DNA from: Heyndrickxia shackletonii
GTDB taxonomy: Bacteria > Bacillota > Bacilli > Bacillales > Bacillaceae_C
DNA: 64,000 nucleotides
Reading direction: 5' to 3'
Assembly: GCF_001420715.1 (NCBI RefSeq)
Contig: NZ_LJJC01000004.1
Span: 2,386,185-2,450,184 of the forward strand
A program made the translations under genes and the position numbers. How positions within the stretch are numbered: position 1 is the stretch's first letter; every line of letters begins with the position of its first letter. The notes below the pieces were generated by a model that saw only the letters and a program-made list of their open reading frames with translations, searched no databases and was not told the DNA's origin. Shown in pieces: positions 1 through 8,670 of the stretch.

Positions 1-227
1 CGAATGCCAAATGTATATTGAATAAAGGTAAGTTTAATCAAGATCACGGGATCAATACTTGGGCGTCCAACTGCGGAATATGTTTCTTCCACTAAATCAT
101 AAATGAAAGAGAAATCAATCGCTGCCTCCATTTTTCGGACTAAATGATTTTCGGGAACCAACTGGTCTAAAGCGATCATTTCTACTTGATCACGTTGAAT
201 GGAATTATGTTTTGAAAGCATCTTCAT
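1..227 (-). mobile_element. IS1182-family transposase, N-terminal part (cut by window edge)
   Basis: The reverse strand encodes about 75 residues beginning MKMLSKHNSIQRDQVEMI and continuing with the block ALDQLVPENHLVRK and the block GRPSIDPVILIKL. This is the typical N-terminus of IS1182-type DDE transposases, which cut and paste their own element. The ORF runs off the left edge with no stop. Two ATG codons (227 and 221) follow a GGGGTG-like ribosome site and either could start it. The element would end near the hairpin at 268-311, directly after the exopolysaccharide operon. Family assignment is from recalled sequence patterns, and the other end is not visible. Confidence 0.8.
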
Positions 228-267
228 CACCCCAAGTATTATTTCTATTTATATTTTAAAACAAAAA

Positions 268-311
268 AGACTGTAGGCAAGCTCGATCTTCATCGAGTTT
301 GTCTACAGTCT
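268..311 (-). terminator. Long hairpin: EPS operon terminator and/or IS1182 end
   Basis: Arms of about 19 bases (AGACTGTAGGCAAGCTCGA paired with TCGAGTTTGTCTACAGTCT) enclose a 6-base loop. On the minus strand a T-tract follows, so it can terminate the EPS operon that ends at 316. Its place beside the transposase also fits an insertion-sequence terminal repeat that blocks incoming transcription. The two readings are not exclusive. Confidence 0.7.
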
Positions 312-315
312 GTCA

Positions 316-1242
316 TCATTTAATTAAATGATGGTTTTTTAAGGTAGACTCGTATATTTTATTTACAAAATAGTCAATTACCTCATTATCGATGGATTCG
401 TCAAATTTTCTGGCAAAATATTTATTGGATTCCTCAATGAAAGGGATGTCATCTTTAGTCAAACAAATAGGAGAATTCCGTTCCCTTAAGGATATTCCTG
501 ATCTTAAAAATAAATGGTTGTCTTTTACCACCTTCGACTTAAAGTGTGAATTCATTAATAACGTGTGAAAAAACCATTCATCAGGGGTATAGGTTTTTTC
601 AAAATAGTGATAAAACCATTTATTTTCTTCTAAAAAGTCGATAATATACTTAGCTGCTTCAAAAGAAATGGTAAACCATTGTGAACCACAATAGAACTCA
701 AAATCCTGTGGCCAATAATTCGTATTAGGGAAAAGTTTAATGCCTTTATCGTATAAGTATTTAATAGATCTTCTGTATATCCTAAATGGATGGGCGTTTG
801 TATATCTTTTTCTTGTTACTTTTGGCCAATTAAGGAGTATAACTCCTTTATTCTTCCAGGTTATGTCATTAAAATGCATAAATATTTGTCCTTTGTTTTT
901 GGATAAGAATTCATGGAAGCCATCTTTTACAAGTAAATCCTGACCGCTTTTGAAACATACGAAATCATAGGATTTGTTCGCAGATAAAACTTCCTTCAAC
1001 AGCAGAAGCGTCGTATCGATTTGGCTAAAATCTCCCCATTCACAAATCAAACTTTGATCTAAAATTTTTACATTAGGATTTTTTACAATCTTGGTTTTTA
1101 TTTGTTCGCGTTGTCTTCTATCAATATGAATATATACATCAGCGTCATTATTTGCTGTAAGCTGATGAATAAATTTATTTACTTGTTCAGGATTTTTGTG
1201 AATTTGTAAGATATAGGCAATTCGTAGTTCAGCGGTCATCAT
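316..1242 (-). CDS. Beta-1,6-N-acetylglucosaminyltransferase-like protein (GT14, core-2 branching type)
   Basis: A 308-residue soluble protein. It opens RIAYILQIHKNPEQ, followed by YIHIDRR near residue 37, then KSGQDLLVK and WPQDFEFYCGSQWFT. These are hallmarks of the bacterial core-2/I-branching (GT14) family, which adds a sugar branch to a glycan chain. There is no signal peptide or membrane segment, so it should act at the inner face of the membrane on a lipid-linked intermediate. It is the last gene of the EPS operon, 22 bases after the GT4 gene, with the GGGGAGTGAT ribosome site before a double ATG. The sugar donor and acceptor cannot be read from sequence. Confidence 0.8.
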   Translation of the reverse strand: MMTAELRIAYILQIHKNPEQVNKFIHQLTANNDADVYIHIDRRQREQIKTKIVKNPNVKILDQSLICEWGDFSQIDTTLLLLKEVLSANKSYDFVCFKSGQDLLVKDGFHEFLSKNKGQIFMHFNDITWKNKGVILLNWPKVTRKRYTNAHPFRIYRRSIKYLYDKGIKLFPNTNYWPQDFEFYCGSQWFTISFEAAKYIIDFLEENKWFYHYFEKTYTPDEWFFHTLLMNSHFKSKVVKDNHLFLRSGISLRERNSPICLTKDDIPFIEESNKYFARKFDESIDNEVIDYFVNKIYESTLKNHHLIK

Positions 1243-1264
1243 TTATCACTCCCCACCATTGTTA

Positions 1265-2428
1265 TTATGCTTTAAGCTTCTTTCCCAGCAGTTTTGTCTT
1301 TTCAGCAAATATATTAGAATATATCTCTTCCATTTCTGAAAGAATGTTATTTATTTTATAGGTTTGTATACTATTAATATTATTTTTAGAAAATATGGTT
1401 CTCGTTTTATTAGATCTATATACTTTTTCAATTGCGTTGGCACAAGCTTTTTCGTCGTTTACTCCTACAACAATTCCGTTATAATTATTAGTAATTAAAT
1501 CCCGATTTCCTCTGCAATTAGTCACAACGATTGGGAGTCCTGTTGCCATCGCTTCCATAATATTTACTGGCAGCCCTTCCTGTCTGGAAGTGGAAACAGC
1601 AATATCAGACATAGCTAGTAGCTTATCTATGTCCTTTCGATATCCTAAAAATTCTACTTGATTGTCTAACTTAAAATTAGCTGCCATCTTTTTATATGTT
1701 TCCAAAAGCTCCCCGTCTCCAACTAGTAAAAGCTTTATTTGATTAATATTTTTCTGCAGTCTACTTATCGATTTTATTAATAAATCTTGTTGCTTTCGGT
1801 AGCTTAGTTCGGCTACATATATAACAATAAAATCATTGGGATTATATTGATATTCAGATCGCAAAGCTAATTTTTCCTCCCGGGAAATTGGCGAAAACTT
1901 ATTTAAATCAACACCTACACCATGCACTTTGAAGCAAGGAATGTTGGATCTTAATGTTAATTTTTGTCCATAATCGAAATCTTCATCATTCATCGTTATC
2001 AAAACATCCGTCCACCTGGCAGCTAATCTCTCTAATGTGCAATATATAATCCAATTCTTCATTGGAGCTCCATTAAAAAAATGAAATCCATGAGATGTAT
2101 ATACCATCGTTACCCCTTTTATTTTCCGGCAAGCAAATCTGGTCAACAAGGATGCAACAGGAGTATGAACATGTACCATCTCATACTTTCCGTTTAATAC
2201 TATTTGTTTTATGCTTTTTAAGGCTTGATAATTTTCTATTTTTAAAGGGTTCCTTTGAAATGGAACAGAATATATCGTGCATCCAAGTTCCGATATTCTA
2301 TCATCTATATCTTCAGCATAATTGGATGCAACACTAACTTCATTTCCCTTCTCGATCAACCATTTAATATGCGGAATTAAAAACGTATTAATCGTTCCTG
2401 ACACGGTAGAAACAATCAAAATTTTCAT
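1265..2428 (-). CDS. GT4 glycosyltransferase of the EPS cluster
   Basis: A 387-residue GT-B fold enzyme. The N-terminus MKILIVSTVSGTINTF with HIKWLIEKGNEV is like EpsD/CapM-type transferases. The C-terminal donor site carries the GT4 signature EGLPVNIMEAMATGLPIVV, including the E-x7-E type motif, near residues 275-300. It should transfer a sugar from a nucleotide-sugar to the lipid-linked repeat unit in the cytoplasm. It starts 18 bases after the flippase gene, behind a GGAGG site. The donor sugar is not determinable here. Confidence 0.85.
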   Translation of the reverse strand: MKILIVSTVSGTINTFLIPHIKWLIEKGNEVSVASNYAEDIDDRISELGCTIYSVPFQRNPLKIENYQALKSIKQIVLNGKYEMVHVHTPVASLLTRFACRKIKGVTMVYTSHGFHFFNGAPMKNWIIYCTLERLAARWTDVLITMNDEDFDYGQKLTLRSNIPCFKVHGVGVDLNKFSPISREEKLALRSEYQYNPNDFIVIYVAELSYRKQQDLLIKSISRLQKNINQIKLLLVGDGELLETYKKMAANFKLDNQVEFLGYRKDIDKLLAMSDIAVSTSRQEGLPVNIMEAMATGLPIVVTNCRGNRDLITNNYNGIVVGVNDEKACANAIEKVYRSNKTRTIFSKNNINSIQTYKINNILSEMEEIYSNIFAEKTKLLGKKLKA

Positions 2429-2445
2429 TCGAATTCCTCCTGAAC

Positions 2446-3981
2446 TTAAGCTGCTTCCTTTGCCAACGATTTCTTTAATTTCCCCTTTACCAATAAAATT
2501 ATTGTGTCTATTTCCTTTACTTTTAAAAGATACAAAAGCACAAAATAGATTAATCCTCCTATCACAACAGCAAAGATAAATGTAAATATATGGCCGGTTG
2601 TGCTGATGAATAATTTATAAATGTACTTACTTATTCCTCCCATCGCTAGTGAAGCAATCATAATCTTCATGAAGGAAAAGGAGAGCTTTTTTAATCCCAG
2701 TCTTCCTAGCTTTCTTCTTAAACTGATTATTAACAAAAAAGTGCAAAAAGTAGTTGAAATACTTGTTGCTAATGCGATGCCGCCAATTCCTAAAATTTTG
2801 GATAATAGGAGATTCAAAATGATATTTAGAAACATTGCGAGGCCTGCATTAATCATCGGTGTTTTTGTATCTTGAAGAGCGTAAAAGGCATTTGATAAAT
2901 TTTCTCTGTGGCTTAAACCGATTATTCCTAATGCATAAAAAAACAGCGCATACGAAGTTAACTCTATTGCGTGGGAATCAAATTTGCCTCTTCCATATAG
3001 CAATTCCACGATTTCCCTTGAAAAGAACATGCATCCTATTGCGGCAGGAATTACTAAAATATTTATGATGTTAATAGCATTTGAAAATATTGATTTCATG
3101 CCATCTATATTCCCTTCAGCAATAAGCTTCGATATTTTTGGATAAAGGATGGTACTTATCGATACTACAAATACTCCGATAATAACGACGCTTAATGTAT
3201 TTGCATAATCTAATGCCGTTATTCCTCCTTTCGTAATTTGTGAAGCAAGCGTTCGGTCAATTAATAAATTTACTTGTGCGACGGACGTACCGACTATCGC
3301 AGGTAAAGCCAATACAGCCATTCTTTTTATATTTTCATCTTTATAATGAAGGGTAAATTGATAACGGTAATGATTCTTGTGACTAAAAATAAAAAGAAGC
3401 AAAAGCTGCGAAAAGGTTGATAGTACACTCCCGATGGATAAAAGATAAGGATTTGTAAAGGAGCTAAAAAAAATAGCGCCAATTGTAATGAAATTGGCGG
3501 GCAGACCCATAACGGCAGGAATAATAAATGCTCCTTTTATTTGCAGGTATCCTAAATATATATATATTAAGGCGGTAAAAAAGACACCAACTAGTGATAT
3601 TCTTGTAAAATGAACAGTTAAAGCCAGCGTCTCTCCTTCAAAACCAGATGCAAACATTTTAACAATGGTTTCCGTAAATATGATTCCGATAAGAAAGATT
3701 ATGATCGAAATGACGAGCAGCAAATTAACTAAATTATTTGTAAATAAAGATGCTTTTTCGGAACCGCTTTTATTTTCTATACGCGTATACATGGGAATAA
3801 AACCAACTGATATGCCCTTCCCAACGATGGAAAAAATAATCGCAGGTATCGTTAAGGAGATTAAATAAACATCACTAATACTTGATGCTCCGTAAAAATA
3901 CGATAATGTGATATCCCTTGCAAATCCCAATATTTTCGAAATAATTGTTACCAACATTAATATAATCACGGTTTTTTTCAT
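2446..3981 (-). CDS. MurJ/MviN-type polysaccharide flippase
   Basis: A 511-residue integral membrane protein with about 14 predicted hydrophobic segments. It opens with a short helix and ISKILGFARDITLSYFYG, typical of the MOP superfamily MurJ/MviN branch. Members move lipid-linked glycans across the membrane. Here it probably exports the EPS repeat unit, because it lies between the kinase-like gene and the glycosyltransferases. A true peptidoglycan lipid II flippase is possible by family, but the position in an EPS operon argues for a dedicated role. It follows the APH-like gene by 8 bases. Confidence 0.85.
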   Translation of the reverse strand: MKKTVIILMLVTIISKILGFARDITLSYFYGASSISDVYLISLTIPAIIFSIVGKGISVGFIPMYTRIENKSGSEKASLFTNNLVNLLLVISIIIFLIGIIFTETIVKMFASGFEGETLALTVHFTRISLVGVFFTALIYIYLGYLQIKGAFIIPAVMGLPANFITIGAIFFSSFTNPYLLSIGSVLSTFSQLLLLFIFSHKNHYRYQFTLHYKDENIKRMAVLALPAIVGTSVAQVNLLIDRTLASQITKGGITALDYANTLSVVIIGVFVVSISTILYPKISKLIAEGNIDGMKSIFSNAINIINILVIPAAIGCMFFSREIVELLYGRGKFDSHAIELTSYALFFYALGIIGLSHRENLSNAFYALQDTKTPMINAGLAMFLNIILNLLLSKILGIGGIALATSISTTFCTFLLIISLRRKLGRLGLKKLSFSFMKIMIASLAMGGISKYIYKLFISTTGHIFTFIFAVVIGGLIYFVLLYLLKVKEIDTIILLVKGKLKKSLAKEAA

Positions 3982-3989
3982 TTAATCGC

Positions 3990-5057
3990 CTACTGACTCA
4001 ATTTTTGTTTTTGCTCGCTTCCCTTTTTTAGTAGTCCAATTGTTTTTTTGAACCGATTTATAAATTTATGCCTCTCACTTTTATGCAAAGACAAAACCCG
4101 TTCCTTGTAAAAATTCAAAAAGAAAATATATAAATAATCTAAACGATATTCCTTGTGAAAGGTTAAATCAAATAAAGCAAATACCTTTTCAAAATAAGTA
4201 TCCATTTCGCCATCCATATAGTGATAAATATAAAATTCGTTATTATTTACATATACCTCAAGCCACATTAAATTAAAAAAATCATAGAAAAATAAATAAA
4301 CATTGGCATACTCCCAATCGATCATACAAATTTGATTGGTAGCCTTCTTTATCAGCATGATATTTGCTGTCCACAGATCACCATGAAGTTTTAAGCATGG
4401 GTAATTCATATTTAATAAAATTGGATGTATTTCATTTAAAATTGATTTTATTTCGTGTGATTCACTCCCCTCCCACAAAAAAGATTCCGGGCTCTTATAG
4501 GAAATATTTCCTTTCTGTTTGCAGTCATTAAAATAATCCAAATATCGATTAAAAATTTCTTGAATAATATATAGATAGTCTTTCGATTGCCAATTACTAT
4601 ATTGTTGAAATTGTATTAGTTCTTCCATGATTAATAAATTTGTTTCGTCAATCCATAGTATTTTGGGAAGCGGAAAATAGTCCTTAAAATATTCGTTATT
4701 ATTAAGAACCGAATGAAAATCATCTTTTGTCGCAAATATCGTTAAAACTTTATTATGATGAAAGTCGAATATTCTGCTGTCGTTATAGCCTGTAATGCTT
4801 CTAACTGGTCTGTAGACACATCCGGAAAAGTTATCCGTTTTATTATGAAACTCTGAAATCCTGATTTTTTGATTAAATACCATTTTCCTTAATAATAAAA
4901 TGACGAATCTTATTAATAATTGATAATAATTCTTTTGAAAGATTTCATTAGCCTTATCGATGGTGTAGCGATCACATCGCATAATATATTTGATACTGTT
5001 ATCATAAGCGTAAGTGCCTGCGGACATATAAGCGAGATTTCTGTTGAAGCTATGCAT
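3990..5057 (-). CDS. APH/choline-kinase-fold phosphotransferase in the EPS operon
   Basis: A kinase-fold protein of about 355 residues. The catalytic motif HGDLWTANIM (Brenner-type HxDxxxxN) is followed by the metal-binding DWEYAN block, as in aminoglycoside and choline kinases. I place the start at 5057 (MHSFNRN), not at upstream ATGs, because GGAT sits 4-5 bases before it and it then overlaps the polymerase stop by 8 bases, a usual coupling arrangement. There is no transmembrane segment. The substrate is unknown. Its fixed place among EPS genes suggests phosphorylation of a sugar, polyol or choline-like group on the polymer precursor rather than drug resistance. Confidence 0.7.
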   Translation of the reverse strand: MHSFNRNLAYMSAGTYAYDNSIKYIMRCDRYTIDKANEIFQKNYYQLLIRFVILLLRKMVFNQKIRISEFHNKTDNFSGCVYRPVRSITGYNDSRIFDFHHNKVLTIFATKDDFHSVLNNNEYFKDYFPLPKILWIDETNLLIMEELIQFQQYSNWQSKDYLYIIQEIFNRYLDYFNDCKQKGNISYKSPESFLWEGSESHEIKSILNEIHPILLNMNYPCLKLHGDLWTANIMLIKKATNQICMIDWEYANVYLFFYDFFNLMWLEVYVNNNEFYIYHYMDGEMDTYFEKVFALFDLTFHKEYRLDYLYIFFLNFYKERVLSLHKSERHKFINRFKKTIGLLKKGSEQKQKLSQ

Positions 5058-6381
5058 TATATCCTTTTTTCTTTTGATAAAAAGATAAAATCTCTTGAAC
5101 ATCTTTTTCCCCCGCATCATTTACTGAATTATTCGGATTTAAAGAAGATACTAGCGCCCCTAATATCAACCAAAGAATCCTTGCGTTATTTAATGATATC
5201 GCCAAGGATCCTAATAGTAGGATAACAATGATATCTCTTAACATAGAGTTAGTGTTCTTATTTGTTTTTTTAGAAGTTGTAGCTTTAATTATTAATATCA
5301 AGACATAAATAAAGAAGAAAAAAGCAAGTGGAATCCCCCATTCTGAAGATAATTGAAGAAATGTATTATGGGATATATGATTTTCATAAAATAATTCATT
5401 TGCTACACTCGAATACGTTCCGATCCCTATTCCAATTAGCGGCGAAAGCTTGATTAGCTGTATAGCGACTTCCCATGTTACGGTTCTGCCTGAACCATTT
5501 TCTGAAAGTGCTCCACTAAAATCTGTAAAGAGCAGCTGTACTCTTGAAAAAGAAGGCACTATTGTACTCAAATAATTGAAAATATAGCCTAATGATGTTG
5601 AAAGAACAGGAATGAAGACAAGCAGACATCCAACTACAATCAATTGTCCTGCAATAACAAGGCCTCTTTTCCTTTTTAAAAGAATGTATTCACTCATTCG
5701 AAGTGCTAAATAGCCAATTAGAGTCATGATACCTGTTTTGGAACCTGAAATTAATACCGAAAAAAGCAAAATAAAAAAAGCCACTGCCTTATAGCGCATC
5801 TTTAATTCTGAGCGGCTAAAATAAACAAAAGAAGTTATTTGGAGAACAGAGAAATAATTCGGATCTATCATAAACCCTCGGTATCTTGTGTCATCAAAAT
5901 ATAATAGATTAGAAAAAAGACGGATATTTAAAACAGTAAAAATGGCTCCTAGTCCCCCAATAACCATTCCGGAAACAGAATACCATTTAATCGTAGTTTT
6001 CACTAAATTTTTATGTGTAAGATTGTAGCCAGTTATAAAGTATATAAATATGGCTATTAGCTTTATATAATCATTTGCAATCGACATTACGGAAGGATTG
6101 TACATTACAACGGCTGGAATAAAAAATACTGCAGAAGATAGAACAATCATGGAAACAATCAGAAAAAAAATAGTTGGTACTACAGGGATGATGACTTCCT
6201 TTTTTATCATCATAATGAAGAATAGAACAAAACAAAAAATATCTGAAAATGATATATTGATACCAAATAATACTTGTGATTGATGCAGTAATATTGCCAT
6301 GATGATTAAAGAAGAGGTAAAAAATAGATTATTGAGCTGATTATTTGGATTATATAAATGATTCACCTTAACAAACACCAT
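5050..6381 (-). CDS. O-antigen ligase/polymerase-like membrane protein (Wzy type)
   Basis: A 443-residue protein with roughly 11-12 hydrophobic segments and a long outward loop between residues about 270 and 330. That loop contains SGRTVTWEVAIQLI and LIGIGIGTY, a pattern typical of the O-antigen ligase/Wzy family. It would join repeat units into the EPS chain outside the membrane. It lies between the phosphatase and APH-like genes. The start at 6381 is adjacent to an AAAGG motif with short spacing, so the GTG at 6378 or a slightly later start is possible. Confidence 0.8.
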   Translation of the reverse strand: MVFVKVNHLYNPNNQLNNLFFTSSLIIMAILLHQSQVLFGINISFSDIFCFVLFFIMMIKKEVIIPVVPTIFFLIVSMIVLSSAVFFIPAVVMYNPSVMSIANDYIKLIAIFIYFITGYNLTHKNLVKTTIKWYSVSGMVIGGLGAIFTVLNIRLFSNLLYFDDTRYRGFMIDPNYFSVLQITSFVYFSRSELKMRYKAVAFFILLFSVLISGSKTGIMTLIGYLALRMSEYILLKRKRGLVIAGQLIVVGCLLVFIPVLSTSLGYIFNYLSTIVPSFSRVQLLFTDFSGALSENGSGRTVTWEVAIQLIKLSPLIGIGIGTYSSVANELFYENHISHNTFLQLSSEWGIPLAFFFFIYVLILIIKATTSKKTNKNTNSMLRDIIVILLLGSLAISLNNARILWLILGALVSSLNPNNSVNDAGEKDVQEILSFYQKKKGYNA

Positions 6382-6393
6382 CCTTTGCGCCTG

Positions 6394-7206
6394 CTATTTC
6401 ATAAAAGAAAAAATTCCTCTCTTTATTGGGACAGGATGTGAAGTTAAGATTGGTTTACCATTTAGGAGAGCTTCAGCATTTATTTGCAAATAAAGTGTAA
6501 ACTCGGAACCATAGGATTTTGTAATTACTTCATATGCTTCGTTTAAGAAGAATCCTCTTGATGTGCAGTTATGTGCATCAGATGCTATAAAATGAACTAA
6601 TTGATGCTTTAATAATTTCTCCGAAAAGGAACGTATTTTTTTTCCGAAAGAACCGATGATACTTCCAGCTGTTAACTGTACAAGTGCTCCTTCTTGAACT
6701 AAATCGAATAAAACTGCGGGATTATCAAGCAACATCCTATTTCTTTCCGGATGGACAATGATTGGATGAATTCCCCTTAATATTAGTTCGTAGACAATTT
6801 CCAGCGTATAGCGTGGAAGATCATTTGAAGGGAGTTCCATCAATAAGTATTTTCCCTGATTATTCAACGTAAGTATTTCATCCCTCTCCATAGCGGAAAA
6901 AATGTCATGATGAATTCTAAGTTCTTGTCCTGGATGAATAATGAGAGGTACGTTTTCCCTTTCCAAATAAGTATTTAGCTCCTGTACATGGAAGAGGATG
7001 TCCTTTTTTGGATTTTCGTATTGTCCATTCTTATGATGCGGTGTTGCAAAAAGATGGGTAATCCCTGCATTAATTGCGTTACGGACCATGTCTAGGCAAT
7101 GGATAAAATCTGCTGGCCCATCATCTAAATTTGGCAATATATGATTATGAATATCAATCAAAGGAATCGCCTCCTTAGTATGCAATTTAATTTCTTTACG
7201 GGCCAT
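6394..7206 (-). CDS. Tyrosine-protein phosphatase, PHP domain (CpsB/YwqE type)
   Basis: A metal-dependent PHP-fold phosphatase. Metal ligands are visible in DIHNHILPNLDDGP near the N-terminus, then TPHHKNGQY, HPERNRM and SDAHN toward the C-terminus. The family dephosphorylates the CpsD-type kinase and so resets capsule/EPS assembly. I choose the ATG at 7206 (MARKEIK) behind GGAGAGG. It overlaps the kinase stop by 11 bases, whereas the longer frame from 7245 has no ribosome site. It forms a co-transcribed regulatory trio with the kinase and its membrane activator. Confidence 0.9.
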   Translation of the reverse strand: MARKEIKLHTKEAIPLIDIHNHILPNLDDGPADFIHCLDMVRNAINAGITHLFATPHHKNGQYENPKKDILFHVQELNTYLERENVPLIIHPGQELRIHHDIFSAMERDEILTLNNQGKYLLMELPSNDLPRYTLEIVYELILRGIHPIIVHPERNRMLLDNPAVLFDLVQEGALVQLTAGSIIGSFGKKIRSFSEKLLKHQLVHFIASDAHNCTSRGFFLNEAYEVITKSYGSEFTLYLQINAEALLNGKPILTSHPVPIKRGIFSFMK

Positions 7207-7897
7207 ATTGATAATAATCCTCTCTCCTCTTTTGCTCGATACCATTCATTACGACCCCTATTAATCTTGCATTTGCCTGAAGTAAAATATTCTTAGATTT
7301 CAACGCAGCATCCTTTCGCGTTTTCCCGCTTGATACTACCATAATGACACCATCACATTTATTCGCTAATATTTGTGAGTCAGAAACAGCGAGAATAGGA
7401 GGTGTGTCAAACACTACATAATCAAATCCCGAGTGAAGCTGATAGATGAGCAGTTCCATTGCTTTTGATTCTAATAACTCCGATGGATTGGGCGGTATTG
7501 GTCCGCTTGTTAGAACTTCTAAATTATGGATATGGGTTTTTAATATGGCGTTTTCCAGGCTGATTTCTCGAGTCAATACATTTGTAAGTCCGTGCAGATT
7601 ACTGATATTAAAAGAATAATGTACAGAAGGCTTTCTAAGATCAGAATCTACCAATATAACTCTCTTTCCTTGCTGCGCCAGAACGATTGATAAATTGGCA
7701 GAAGTTGTCGTTTTCCCATCTGCAGGTTCAGGCGAGGTAACCACAATTGTTTTTATTTCCTTATCGACAGAGGAAAATTGTATATTGTTTTTTAATAATC
7801 TGTACTGTTCGGTAATGTAAGATTGAGGTTGATAGTAAGTAATTAATTTTATTTCGTCTTTAACAATATTTTTATGCTTCCGAAGCAACTGTCTCAT
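7196..7897 (-). CDS. Bacterial tyrosine kinase (CpsD/YwqD type)
   Basis: A 233-residue BY-kinase catalytic subunit. It has Walker A SPEPADGKTTT near residue 50, Walker A' VILVDSDLRKP near residue 85, and Walker B VVFDTPPI. A short tyrosine-containing tail, EDYYQYGP, is the autophosphorylation cluster. It acts at the membrane with the adjacent Wzz-like activator and controls EPS chain length or export. The gene overlaps the activator by 26 bases. AGGAG directly abuts the ATG at 7897, so the TTG three codons on, at better spacing, could be the real start. Confidence 0.9.
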   Translation of the reverse strand: MRQLLRKHKNIVKDEIKLITYYQPQSYITEQYRLLKNNIQFSSVDKEIKTIVVTSPEPADGKTTTSANLSIVLAQQGKRVILVDSDLRKPSVHYSFNISNLHGLTNVLTREISLENAILKTHIHNLEVLTSGPIPPNPSELLESKAMELLIYQLHSGFDYVVFDTPPILAVSDSQILANKCDGVIMVVSSGKTRKDAALKSKNILLQANARLIGVVMNGIEQKRREDYYQYGP

Positions 7898-8615
7898 CTC
7901 CTGCTTTTTGTTTTGCGGATTTTTTTTTGCTTCTTGTTAATCGCTTTTCCATTTTTGGAATCGTTCCAATGACGGTCAAACCAAGGAGATCAATTATCTC
8001 TTGATCATTTTTTAACGTATTATCAAACATTTCAATCAAAAATGCGAATCCAGTCCCAAACATAAGTCCTACTAAAATACCAATGGTAATATTCAATACC
8101 TTATTTGGTTTTACTGGTATCGGATTTTGCTTTAATTCAGACTTAGCAAGGATACTGACATTATCGACTTTCATTATCGACTGAATATCATTTTGAAAGG
8201 TTTCTGCAACAGTATTCGCTATTTCTATGGCTTTTGCTGCATTTTTATTTTGTACGATAATGGTAAAAACTTGTGAATTTTGCTGGCTGTTTACCGTTAT
8301 ATTTTTGCCGAGCTTTTCAGTGGTCATATCAAGATTAAGATTATTAATGACTTTGTCCAGAATGATGGGACTTTTTATAATGTCTCTATAGGTATTGATT
8401 AAATCTACATTACTTTGAAGTAATGCGGTGTCCAATTGATTATTGGAATTTCGTTGATTCACTAAGATTTGTGTAGAAGCTTGATACACAGGTGTTAAGA
8501 CGAAATACGAAAGAATGCCGCTAATAGCAGCCACAAGTATTGTAAAGAGTACAATTAATAGCCAACGCTTTTTTAGGATTGTAAATATATCTAAAAATTT
8601 GATTGTTTTATCCAT
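7872..8615 (-). CDS. Wzz/CapA-type chain-length determinant and tyrosine-kinase activator
   Basis: About 247 residues with a membrane helix near the N-terminus, an extracytoplasmic Wzz domain, and a second helix preceded by the proline-rich block NPIPVKPNKVLN. This is the standard YwqC/CapA arrangement, which recruits and activates the CpsD-type kinase and sets chain length. The basic cytoplasmic tail ends in SKKKSAKQKAG. I place the start at 8615 (MDKTIKF) because GGAGG lies 5 bases upstream; the ATG at 8630 has none. Confidence 0.9.
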   Translation of the reverse strand: MDKTIKFLDIFTILKKRWLLIVLFTILVAAISGILSYFVLTPVYQASTQILVNQRNSNNQLDTALLQSNVDLINTYRDIIKSPIILDKVINNLNLDMTTEKLGKNITVNSQQNSQVFTIIVQNKNAAKAIEIANTVAETFQNDIQSIMKVDNVSILAKSELKQNPIPVKPNKVLNITIGILVGLMFGTGFAFLIEMFDNTLKNDQEIIDLLGLTVIGTIPKMEKRLTRSKKKSAKQKAGDETVASEA

Positions 8616-8670
8616 ATATACCTCCATCATTAACCGTACTCTAATCTTTACTATTATCCTTGTCGTTGTG

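Noticed and set aside
3990-5057. Antibiotic-resistance aminoglycoside kinase
   Set aside because: The fold motif is shared, but the context is an EPS operon and no resistance subfamily is recognised.
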